A DNA stretch of 64,000 nucleotides from Serinus canaria (taxonomy: Eukaryota > Chordata > Aves > Passeriformes > Fringillidae), in contig NC_066316.1 in the NCBI RefSeq assembly GCF_022539315.1, positions 95,970,179 through 96,034,178 on the forward strand, read 5' to 3'. The notes beneath the pieces were generated by a model. That model worked only from the letters and a program-made list of their open reading frames with translations. It made no database searches and was not told where the DNA came from. Positions within the stretch are counted from its first letter, which is position 1; every line of letters begins with the position of its first letter. The position numbers were made by a program, and so were the translations under genes. This document shows positions 13,431 to 23,490 of the stretch, one piece after another.

Positions 13431-13530
13431 ATCATAAAATCGCTGAGGTTGGAAAATATCTTCAAAAATTGAGTCCAACTGTTAGTCTAGCATTTCCAAG
13501 TCTACCACTAAATCATCCATGTCCCTAAAT
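13431..13530 (-). mobile_element. CR1 retrotransposon, 3'-end fragment
   Basis: In plus orientation the segment runs ATCATAAAAT, then GAGGTTGGAAAATATCTTC, GAGTCCAACTGTTAG and CCACTAAATCATCCATGTCCC. This is the reverse complement of the final 100 bases of a bird CR1. The 3' terminus is at the low-coordinate end and the copy is truncated at its 5' side. It is much diverged, so old. Confidence 0.85.
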
Positions 13531-14892
13531 GGATCCGTATTTCCCACTCAATGCTCTCCTACACGGTATTTCTGCTTCCCTTGATTTTCATGGGAAGTCT
13601 CTCATCTGCTCACCAGACAGACCTGATAGCAGGAAACTTCTATCCTCACCATTGTGGGAGCACTTAGACAAAGTCTATGAGCTTGAGAAACATAGACATT
13701 GCAGATGGTGTTATCAGTGATAGACAGTGCCAGAGATGACAAAAGCATTTAAACCAGTGGAAACGATGAAAGTGTGGGAATCTGTGTTTATATAGTGACA
13801 TTAGATTCTTAGGAAGTAGATGAAGCAGGAAAGAAGAAACAAGTGACATTAATCAGAGTACCAGAGCAGTCACCACACCTTGCTGAGGATAAGATTAAGC
13901 CCTCCATCTGTGCCTGTAGAGGACACACATACACAGCATGATGTACATGGCTGTCTGAAGGAAAATGTCTTAACAAGATCTGTAGGTTTTCATTGATTTC
14001 TGGAAGGAATGAAAAAAATTAGTTGTTCTGAGTAGCAGAGAACCTCTACTGAGTGGCTACAGCATGGCAAAGCCTGGAAACAAATTATAAATGCAGCCAT
14101 GGAAAGACTCCATATAATGTTGTAAAGATATGGTCAAGTGTCTGTATAATTACTTGCTTGAATTAAGTCTAGTGAGCTGTATTTCTTACAAAATCAACCC
14201 ACAAGGTAAATGAACAAAGAAAAGATGTCCTTAAAATTACTGGTGTCAATTTTAAGGTTTTCTGAAGCATATACACATCTTATGCAAACAGTATAAAAAA
14301 GACTGTCTCTAGGATAAGTCATTTATATAATGCATATTAAGCATTTTCTTCTTATTCAGCTTGCTATCAAAGATATTATTCAGTTTTAAACCATAATGTT
14401 TAAGTAATTACTTATTCTAATTACTTTAGGCAATGAAATATATTTATACCTTTTTAACAGCCTTTTCTTAATTTGCATATTTTCATTAATTTAAAAAATT
14501 GAATCATTTAGAAGCAAACTAACAGATGAGTTACACTAAAAGACATATTTTCTGTGAAGAACAGTTTACCCATTTTTCCCATATATAGTACTGGGCAGCA
14601 GCCCAAGAGCTTTGGTGTCTACACTACGGAAACCAAAGGCCTGCAACATCCTTCAGTTGGCTCCTTTGCTGGGGATCTGTTAATAAAACAAGTTCTGCTG
14701 TTTCCAGATTACCCCAGCTATGACTGATCAAGGCCTGGTGCAAGTGAGAAAAGCCTCAAGGCTGCCCTAAATTATGAATGTCATATGGTCCCCAGAGAAA
14801 TCCATTACAGAGGGTAATGTCTCATTTGCAAGGAGCCAGAGCTCCATCAGGCTGTGGATGGCCTCTTATGTCCTTTTCTTCACTGAACACAA
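13531..14892. other. Noncoding; candidate conserved AT-rich block inside
   Basis: No gene recognised. About 14300-14520 is AT-rich but not simple-repeat. It contains an ATTTGCAT octamer (14471-14478), ATGCATATTA near 14332 and several TAATTA/ATTA cores, a composition common among vertebrate developmental enhancers. This is suggestive only. Confidence 0.45.
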
Positions 14893-15140
14893 GGGTGGCA
14901 GGTGGGGGTCAGTCTCCTCCCAAATAACAAACCATAAGACAAGAAGAAATGGCCTCATGTTGTGCCAGGGGATGTTTAGATTGGATATTAGGAAAAATTT
15001 GTTCACTGAAAAGTTTTTGAGCACTGAAACAGGCTGCTCAAGGAAGTGATTGACCCAGCATCCCTGGGGGGATTTAAAAGCTGTGTAGATGTGGCACTTA
15101 GGGGCATGATTCACTTGGCAGTCCTGGGTTAATGGTTGTG
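14893..15140 (+). mobile_element. CR1 retrotransposon fragment, 3' region
   Basis: Reads in order GGTGGCAGGTGGGGGTCAG, GAAATGGCCTCATGTTGTG, TTGGATATTAGGAAAAATTT, AGTGATTGACCCAGCATCCC and CTTGGCAGTCCTGGGTTAA, the usual order in the 3' untranslated part of bird CR1. It stops before the expected terminal segment (GATGATCTTAAAGG and the short terminal repeats), so it is truncated or badly diverged at both ends. A 91-codon open frame across it is incidental. Confidence 0.9.
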
Positions 15141-15227
15141 TTGCCTTAGGATTTTAGTTTTTATATTTTTTTAATCCTGTACTGCTTTAGTGTATAACTC
15201 TAAAATTCCATATAGAGTGTTAGCTAC

Positions 15228-15592
15228 TGTCTTCACTTTTTGGTCAGACAAAACAATTCCTCTAGGCCTGAAGCTCAAGGACACCTTACTGTCTCAGGTC
15301 CAGAAAGTGTAAACAAAACTGAGTGTGGGGGGCGGGGGGAGCAAACTGTGGGTATTTTACTTCATTACCTGAAAATGTAATTGCAGAATTAACCCCTGAT
15401 ATGTGAATGGACCAAGCTGCCAAAAGTGTGAAAAACTCATTGAAAAACTCATGACCATCGTCCATCTTAAGTGTACCCCTTGGTGGCTTCTGACTGCCCA
15501 AGGTGTACCTACTGAAGGCCTTCAATAAACACCCCCTTTTAGTCTCTTAACTTTGTCCAGCCTCTGTTTCAGGTAGCCATTCCAAGGCATCA
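15228..15592 (+). mobile_element. Solo LTR of an endogenous retrovirus (probable)
   Basis: The 3' half has retroviral LTR layout: 'GGTGGCTTCTGACTGCC', an AATAAA poly-A signal at about 15524-15529, then a C/T-rich U5-like segment 'CTTTGTCCAGCCTCTGTTTC', ending in 'GGCATCA'. The proposed start TGTCTTCAC and end CATCA give TG...CA ends. Flanks GCTAC and GCTGG agree at only three of five bases, so the limits are approximate. I see no internal coding region, which fits a solo LTR. It lies about 90 bases after the CR1 fragment at 14893-15140. Confidence 0.6.
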
Positions 15593-17239
15593 GCTGGGCT
15601 TGATAATGTTAGAGGACTTCAGGGGGAAAAAGTCAAAATAGAGAAAAACAAGACTGTTTTGACCAGATGTACATGATAAAATAATCTCATGAGAGGTTTG
15701 GCCATTTGTGGAAAGTTTAGGGGTTCATAAATAGAACATATCTGGGTGATAGCATGCCCTGGTGTGGAGCATGGTGTGCAGCTCTGCAGAATTGTTACCT
15801 TCATTATCTACCACACATCTGCTGAGCACCTTACTGGAGTTCATTCAAGGATTTCTACCCCACACTCCTCGGCATATTATAAACCACTGCCCAGAGTCTA
15901 AAGCAGCAGTTGAGCACTGTTTAGATCAAACAAATGACAGGATTCAGCCCCATAAATACACATATTCTGTTACATAATACATGTTATCCTTAAATCTGTT
16001 ATCTCTACATTTTGCTTGTAAATCTTATTCCATTTCAAGAAAATGAATACTCCACATGCTTGACATGCTAGTTCCATAGGAAAGAATGAGTACTGTGAAC
16101 ACACAGCAGGATCTGTTATAACCAATGCCAGACAGAAATCAGTGCACATTTATGCCATCTGAAAAGCCAGCCTATAAAATGTTATGAAATAAAAATTGAA
16201 GAAAATTGGAAACCCAAGGGTACAGGTTCTGATTAAACTATTCTATTGATAGTCTTGACCAATGTCATTGTTCTTGATTTCTCATTTGTATAGTTTTAAA
16301 TAATCAGAATATTGTCCCAAAATTACTGCAGGTTTACCCATGTATTTTTGGAACTGGGAGAAAAATAAAATTGAAGTTCATCTAGATTTGCAAGGATCAA
16401 ACTGAAATACTCTGATTCAGCAAAGACTATTCTTTTTCCCAAATAAACTCCAGATAGAGTATTTCATATGCTGAGATTGTCACACAGTCAGTGCAGCTGC
16501 TTGCTCAGGCAAGAAAAGTATTGCTGTTAAAACATCAACAGTGAGGTGCTGTGTATCAGAAAAGAAATGTTGTAGTTGATAGAGCTTTATCACCTCCAGG
16601 ACTGGTATTACATAAACTTGCAAAATTCTTTGATTGTTACATGCAAGCTGCCAAAAGTGTTTTGCCTGGCTCATTTAACTCAGAGAGGTTTCTTAGCAAG
16701 GAGTCCATATTGTAGGCAAACCTTCTGAAGCTTTCTTTGTGTCACTGGTCAGTTGGTCAGTGTTAAGTATCATAGGGAAAAGATGGGAAAAGTTGTTGCT
16801 CCTCCACATTCTAGACACTGAGCTGCTTCTGGAAGCCCAAAAAGCAAACGTGTAGGACAAGAAGGGCACACGTTTTCCTTTCAACTGTAGCTCAAAGCTA
16901 GCAAATAGACAAAATGGATTATGTTTGGATTTAATGGAAAAGTAGCCTCCAGACAAAGAAAGAGGATGCAGTGATCTTCTCTTCCACCCCAACCAGTGAA
17001 ATACCTAAATGAGAAAATCAAATTTGGTCCAGACAGTCCTCAAGACAGCAGTTTAAAGATATCAAGTGAAGAGCTTGGCCTATCTCCATTACAGGAGAAA
17101 AATAATTTATGTAACATAAAGAGAAAAAAATTTGTCATATTTCTTTAAAATGGTATCTCTTCATCATATATTATGTTTGGTGACAGAAAGAACAAGCTGT
17201 AAATCACCATATGATAAAACAGAGGAAGCATGGCTTCCA
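15593..17239. other. Noncoding unique sequence, no gene recognised
   Basis: No exon, RNA gene or named repeat seen. Open frames on both strands (for example 16693-16992 minus, 99 codons) have no recognisable motifs. Confidence 0.5.
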
Positions 17240-17575
17240 GTTTTGGTAGCCTTCTGGTCCTATATCCAGGTCATTTAAGGAGCTATTGAAGAGCACAGGA
17301 TCAAGGATGAAGCCCTGCAGAGTCCCACTAGTGATGGGTCACCAGTGTGATGTCACTCCATTCACTGTAACCCTTTGTGCCCAACCCTGAGCCAGTTGCT
17401 CACCCATCACATGATGTGTGTATCCAGCTGTGTGAAGGATATTTTATCGTGGTACAGTGGTCTCAAGGTATTTTATCAAGGCACAGTGAGAGACAGTATT
17501 GAGAGCTTTACTGCCATGGTAATTAACAGAAGGGGCTTGTTGATTGTCATCACATTCTCCTGTAGGTTTTAGTGA
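17240..17575 (-). pseudogene. Decayed CR1 ORF2 reverse-transcriptase fragment
   Basis: Minus-strand translation gives blocks matching the LINE reverse-transcriptase core. First is HGSKALNTVSH, corresponding to the 'DFSKAFDTVSH' region. Then comes a stretch ending in QLAQGW, corresponding to the 'NWLxGRAQRV' region. Last is W-stop-PITSGTLQGFILDPVLFN, corresponding to 'W(R)PVTSGVPQGSILGPVLFN', followed by a short run ending LNDL. A TGA stop replaces the arginine, and the blocks lie in different frames, so the copy is dead. A local near-repeat of 'TATTTTATC..GG.ACAGTG' at 17440-17490 adds further damage. This is the only piece of transposon protein-coding sequence that I can identify. It is a separate copy from the CR1 tail next to it, because it lies beyond that element's 3' end. 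Confidence 0.85.
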
Positions 17576-17697
17576 ACCTGTGACATCTAGCAGTTAAAAC
17601 ATCTCCACGTAGCAACTTATATTACAACATTATTTGTTTCCTGTTACCAAAACTGCTGTGATAGTACTGTCACAGGACTTAACCATAATAAAAGGTA

Positions 17698-17728
17698 TCT
17701 ATGATTCTATTTTTATTAGAATCATAGA
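17698..17728. repeat. Inverted repeat at a tail-to-tail CR1 junction
   Basis: TCTATGATTCT at 17698-17708 is followed, after nine bases, by its exact reverse complement AGAATCATAGA at 17718-17728. The right arm is the 3' terminus of the minus-strand CR1. The left arm looks like the terminal repeat of a plus-strand CR1, with weak resemblance back to about 17675 ('GGACTTAACCATAATAAAAGG'). Confidence 0.8.
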
Positions 17729-18220
17729 ATCACAAGTTGGAAGGGACTTAAAAGATCACCCAGTTCCAATCCCCCAGCCATAGGTAGGTAGACCCTTCAC
17801 TAAATCAGGTTGTTTAGAGACCCATCCAACCTGGGCTTGGACACTCCCAGGGATGGACGCAGTGCCCAGAACTTCTCTGGGCAATTTGTTACAGTGCTCC
17901 ACCACTCTGACACTAAAGAATTTCTTCCTAGTATCTAATCTAAACTCACTGTTTGAAGCAGGCTTAATGGCTACTGTTTGAAGGCATTCCTCCTTGTTCT
18001 TGTCACTACATGCCCTTATCAGTATTCTCTCTCCATCTTTTTTGCAGGCTCCCATCAGGTACTGGAAGGCTGCAATTAGATCACCTCAAAGTTTTCCCTT
18101 TTCCAGGCTGAACAATGCAAAATCTCTCAGCCTTTCCTCATAGGAGCTGTGCTCCATCTCTAGTTACTATGGTGGACTCACTCAAACAAATTGATGTGCT
18201 TCCTGTGCTGGAGACCTCTT
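17718..18220 (-). mobile_element. CR1 retrotransposon 3' end, about 500 bases
   Basis: One of the longer CR1 copies in the window. In plus orientation it shows AGAATCATAGAATCAC, GTTGGAAGGGACTTAAAAG, CCATCCAACCTGGGCTTGG, GGCAATTTGTTACAGTGCTC, AAGAATTTCTTCCTAGTATC, and CAGGCTGAACAATGCAAAAT with CTCTCAGCCTTTCCTCATAG. All are in the order of the CR1 3' untranslated region read backwards. The element ends near 18220, so it is 5'-truncated as most CR1 copies are. A 99-codon open frame across it is incidental. Confidence 0.95.
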
Positions 18221-18723
18221 TGAAATGATTATTTTCTAAATTATAGACAAAATAGTGTCAAACTGTTTGCATTATTTGATGGAAGACTATTCTTAATAAC
18301 TTGTGGATGCAAGGAGAAATTCTTATCTGTCATTCATTGTGGTGCAATGTGCACAGTAGCTTATTAGTATGGGTATGATTTTTCTCCAGTAGTTTTCACA
18401 CAACTTTGCAATTCTCTTTGCCATTTACATCTGTGTAATGAAAAATTATAAAATAAGGAAATGATGGGGGTAACTTAAAAGAACTTTGAAATAAATATGG
18501 ATTCTTAATTGACCTATTCTTTCTTTGCATGTTTTATTGGGTTTTTCAGTTCTCTTTGAGATCACTGTTGGGGTGCTTATTTTCCTGGTTGTTTCCAGGG
18601 TGTTTCCCTATATACATCATATTACTCCTCTCCTAAAGCAAGGAGCATTCTTGGCATTTCTGATTAATCGTACACTTTAGAGGTGTGTCTAGCAGAGCAC
18701 CTAGACCATTGACATAACTGCAA
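18221..18723. other. Noncoding, nothing recognised
   Basis: AT-rich unique sequence between the CR1 copy and the palindrome; no motif stands out. Confidence 0.5.
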
Positions 18724-18746
18724 CAAAGCACCATAATGGTGCTTTG
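18724..18746. repeat. Near-perfect palindrome, 11-base arms
   Basis: CAAAGCACCAT, one A, then ATGGTGCTTTG: both arms are fully complementary with a single central base. It could extrude as a small cruciform or bind a dimeric factor. There are no flanking direct repeats to suggest a small transposon, and the hairpin is too short for a microRNA precursor. Confidence 0.85.
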
Positions 18747-21700
18747 CTACAACTTTTACTGAGTGCCAGTATTTCTGTCTTCAAAGGTTTATAGCAAATT
18801 CTGAAATGAACACTTAGTTCAAATAAACATGGAATCATCATCCTCTGTTTTCAGACAGAGGTGTCCCACTTTGCTAGGCCACTGACCACTTGTACTAAGA
18901 GATGTTCCTAGTCACACAAAAACTGGTGTGTTCCCTACATGTCATTGTGTTGTTTGGGCTCGTGAACCCAGCTCCAGTGGTTAAGATGCTCATCCTTTGG
19001 CTTAGAACTGATTATCAGACACGTGGTTATCAGACAGAGAAGTCAAACAGGCTGACTTGCAGGATAGACCACAGAGGTCCAAAAACACACAGGTTTTTTA
19101 AGGAATAAAGGAAGGCAGGTCACTCTGGTAGAAAGTAAAAAGATCTTCACTCCCTTCTTTGAAAACCTGGGGTCCCAGTATCCCTAACTTATTAACTGGG
19201 CCAGAAAAACTCAAAAAACACTCTAGCTGCATTTTTCCCTCAAAACAGCTCTATTTCACAGGTGCATTATTGCTCTCAACACATGTGATACTTTTCCTTC
19301 ATGAGAGGTTCTGTAAGCCATAAAGGCAACCAGCTGTCATTGTTTTCAGGTCTCTTTCAATCTGTCATGACTTTTACAACTCCAAAGTTCCTTGGTTTGC
19401 AAGAAAACCTCTCAAATCATACCTCTATTTGATAAACACTCTGAAAAAGAATAAAAGGAAACAGGGAAACATGTTCCAAGCTTTTACTCCAGTTTTCTGC
19501 TGGAGCTAAGAGGATATTCTTGCTCAGTCAGATAATAGGCACAAATTAGCTGAAGCTTTACTGCAAGTACAGGGTCAATCACACTCCTCATCCTTATTCA
19601 GTGCAATCCAGACCTTGGCATTGGAAAAGGGAATGTGTGAGGGAAGCTACTCCTCTGCAGAAAAGGGAAAAGCTCTGGAGATAAAAGAGCCTGGCCTATC
19701 ATGGCACAGAGAGAAAAGAGCAGGAAAAGGAGGAAGCAGGTTTTAGATTTCAATTGAAGTGCAGGACAGTTAAGTGATCTGTGAAAACATTTTAGTACTT
19801 TTCATGAGCCTGAGAATTTTTGCACTTTGTGTTTGCTACTTTTACATCTTATTGGCATGCATGGTGATCTCTGAGAAGTGAGAATATTCATCTTTAAGGA
19901 CAAATATTTTATGATTGGTTTTAAGGTAAGGAAACACTTGTTTATATATTGCTTGTACAGTCTAGCCAGTTTGAGTGGTTTCTGGAGCAACTCAAGTGAA
20001 TGATCTTATACATATAGAAAATCCAGGAAAAAATAATTTTTTTAATGGCTTGCCTGGGAACAATCTTCATATACATAAACAGCACTATAGTTCTACCATC
20101 AAAATGCTTGAACCCATATGTTGCAGAGGATCCAGAAAGGCCTGTTGCAAAGGTTCTGTATCTGCAATGAAAGGTGTGTCTGCAAGTGTTTGTATGTTTA
20201 TGTGTGTCTGTATATACAACTCAGGTTCTCAGCCCTAGAATTATTCCCATCTAAATGTTTGTCCATTGACTACTGTATTTGTATCTCATTTTAAGCATTT
20301 GTCATGCTTCTCTTTAGTTCATCTTTTGTTCTTCCTGAGAAAATGAAGTCCTAACCCTTGAGTAGCAAAAGAGCAGTGTGCCACAGTGCTTGTACTAGCA
20401 GGAAATTTTCCCCAAGACCACACAAGTTTAATGGAAATAACGTCAAATTTAAATGAATTTTTGAGAGCAAACATCAAGGCTGCAAAGAAGTTCTCAGAGT
20501 CCTCATGGACAGCTGACAGTGTATATATATATATATCTTGCTTTTACAATATATTTTTTAAAGGTACTCATAACAGGTATCCAGACTGTAAAGGACCCAT
20601 TTTACATAGGGTCATTAAGAGAGCTCCCTGATTGCAAGAGTAACTTTAGCATCAAATCTTCAGCAGCTTATAATTATGTGGCTTCAAAGAGCAATCTAAT
20701 TTGTTTATGAAATAAATTATCTCCAGATTGTTGAAATGGCTTCAGCTGTCCTTTTTTTTTTTTTTTTTTTGACTCTGATAAACACCTTGTTCTGGTATTT
20801 GAAAGCAATTTCTTTTTAGGCAATGGATAAAATAACCAACCAAGTACAAATACACCAAGAAACTAGCCCACCAAAATATCAGGTTTTAATCTGGATAAAA
20901 TCAGAGTCTTTTCAGAGGATGCAGAAAGTTGCTTTATTTGATTTTTTTAAAATATATTTTTTCTTCTGTCTTGAAATGAAAACTTTTACTATATTAAAAG
21001 TGCATGCTATTTTTCTAGCACGTTTCCTGAATCATTTACATTATATGTCTTCCACTGGACAATTAATGTTCGTTTTAAACTAACATGCAACTCGTGTAAA
21101 GCCATAAACATAAGAATTTCCAGCAGTATTTTCCTATTTTGTGACTTATTTGGTTTAGGATGATAAGCATATGTTTTTCTCTGAGAGCAAGAGGGATCTG
21201 AGGATTAGGAAATATGAAATTTCTGCAAGGAATTACTGAGACATTTTTTCGCCTGCTCTGAACTTTCTTGACTCCCGATGTTAGGGGAGGAAGGTGAATC
21301 CATCAGCTTTCCTGTTACCAACAAATCCTTTATACCTTTTATCTCTTTTGTGTTAGCTAAGGCTAGTCTAGCCAGCTATATACGCTGAAAATTAGTCTTT
21401 GCTTTTTTTTTAAGGAAAAGCAAATTTAACATTAGTTTGAAAACCAGTGCAGCAAGGGTATAATGAGAGGGCAAATACAGAGGTCACACAGGAGCTACTT
21501 GGAATGCAATCTCTTTTATTTAAGCAGTGAATTTGCTCTGTAATTTAAAAACTTGCAAATTTACCAGTCACTAATCTGAATTCTTACTATTTTTGTTCTA
21601 TGAATGTTCTTTAGGATTGGCAAACATTTCTCTTCAGAAGTTTGTTAATTTCTACGTGCTGCTTCTAAAATATTCGGGCTCTTATTAGGAATTGATGATG

Positions 21701-23423
21701 GTGTCATGTTGCGCCAGGTTGTGCCTCACCACACCTGTGCCTGCTTGGATGTGACCTAAAGTAACGTCCTGAACTGTGCATGTATCACACCTGTGTTAGC
21801 TCAGTGTCACCAGGGCTGAATACTGAAACTTGGCTTGGTAAGACCTGTCCAGTTAACAACCATTTGCAGGTGGCAAAGGAGTGGCACGAGGACCCCCATT
21901 TCAGACAAGTTTTGGTGTATGTTTGGGGCCACACGGGGAGGGTGGGCATGGCTCAGCCTCTGAGTGAAGGCAGGCACAGCCTTCAAGCATCATCACTTAC
22001 CCTGATGGGGAGCAGAGGAAAGCTGAGGCAGATACCTTAGTGAGTTGGCCCCCAGGACCAGTCCTGTGCCACTCCACCATCCTCCAAATTTCTCTATGCC
22101 TTCATTCAGTGCTCTGTGTATCAGGAGAATGATAGAATCTGCTGTGTCAAAATCCTCTCAAATGCACTCTGGGGTTCTTCTGAAAAGCTCTGGGGATCTT
22201 CTGCTCCACCAGCAGCAGAACTTCAGGCATTTTGCTGCCTGACTCTTTTCCGTGTGGCTGCTCTTGTCTCAGACCTCACCTCTTCTTCAGTGATCACTCT
22301 AATTTGTCTGTCTCTCTTTCCTCTGTGCTATGGTATCTACTTTTAGGAACTAAGTAGGAGTTTAATACCCTTAAACTTTTTCCTTTCCTATCACACTCTG
22401 TTGAAATTGGCGAAAAGGTCTGAAGCAAGAGACAAATTAAGAGATTGACCTGAAAAGGCTTAATCACATATGCTTTTTTCCTAGAAACAGGTTAAAATAA
22501 GCTTTTTTATTTTGTTCAAAACAAGTTTTCAGTTCTTTTTAAGTGAGGGTGGTGACAACACTCTTGAGGTATAACATATAACTGAGGTCTAAATGCAGCA
22601 GAAATTAAGTCTGAAATTGCAAGTACCTTTCATTCAGTCTTTATCATCAGCAACAAAAAAGTATATTTTTTTATTACAGAACATTAAAAGGAATTATCTT
22701 TTCCATTGTTGAGTGTATTGTGAAGAGTTTTCTGTAAAGCAAGAGATAAAAAAATGGTGATAAAATGCAGTGTAACACATGCAGTGCCCTTCCAAAAACA
22801 GACAGCTGTCACTCCCAAGTAATTAAGAAGTTTAATATATGATATTGAAATTGTCACTGGTGCTTTATTTCATTGGTGGTGTATGAGGTTCATTATGAGA
22901 GAACAATTTTAAGTTAAAGTGAAGAAATTTGCATAGAAGACTTACTTTTTATGAAGACTGCTTCCAAAACCATTTTCCAAAGCAGTAGAGAAGAGGCTGG
23001 TGAACAATAACAAAAGAGAAAATGCCATTTGACACCACTGGTTGGTCTAAGTTTAAATTCTGGACAGTCAAAGAAAGCAGAAAGGGGGATTCAGATGTGA
23101 ATTTCATACACCATTGTATGCCAGAGTGTTTTCATTCAAGTTATGGTTTCTTCCAATGAATAGAATACTTTTGTCAAATTTAAGGGCTTGATGACAATAC
23201 AGTTTTTGCATTTAACTTTTTGGCTCTAATTTCAGTCAGTTTTACATTGCTTGAAGTTGCAACTCATTCTATTAAAGATTTTGGGGTTTGTGTGTCATGA
23301 GTTCAGTATTTCCTGTGTTCATCAGGTGGGGTATGTGCTGGAAGGGCAAAAACTCCTTAGCTCTGCCAAGGGGGAGTGTGCAGGTTTGGTTATGCATCGT
23401 CACCACAGAAGTTTATTAGCAAT
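18747..23423. other. Noncoding; simple repeats and a GC-richer patch
   Basis: No gene recognised. A T19 run lies at 20752-20770 and a short TA run at about 20521-20536. About 21690-22260 is richer in G and C than its surroundings, but its open frames (21780-22040 and others) have no known domain. I see no CpG-island character. Confidence 0.5.
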
Positions 23424-23490
23424 AGAAACATGGAATCACTTCGGTTGGAAAAGATCTTTATGATCATTGAGTCCAACCATAAACCAATGT
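23424..23490 (-). mobile_element. CR1 3'-terminal scrap
   Basis: GAAACATGGAATCACTTCGG, then TTGGAAAAGATCTTTATGAT and CATTGAGTCCAACCATAAAC, matches the last 65-70 bases of a CR1 in reverse. It is severely 5'-truncated. Confidence 0.85.

Noticed and set aside
21690..22260. GC-richer patch considered as an exon or CpG island
   Set aside because: CpG remains scarce, the open frames lack domains and conflict between frames, and no paired splice signals define an exon.
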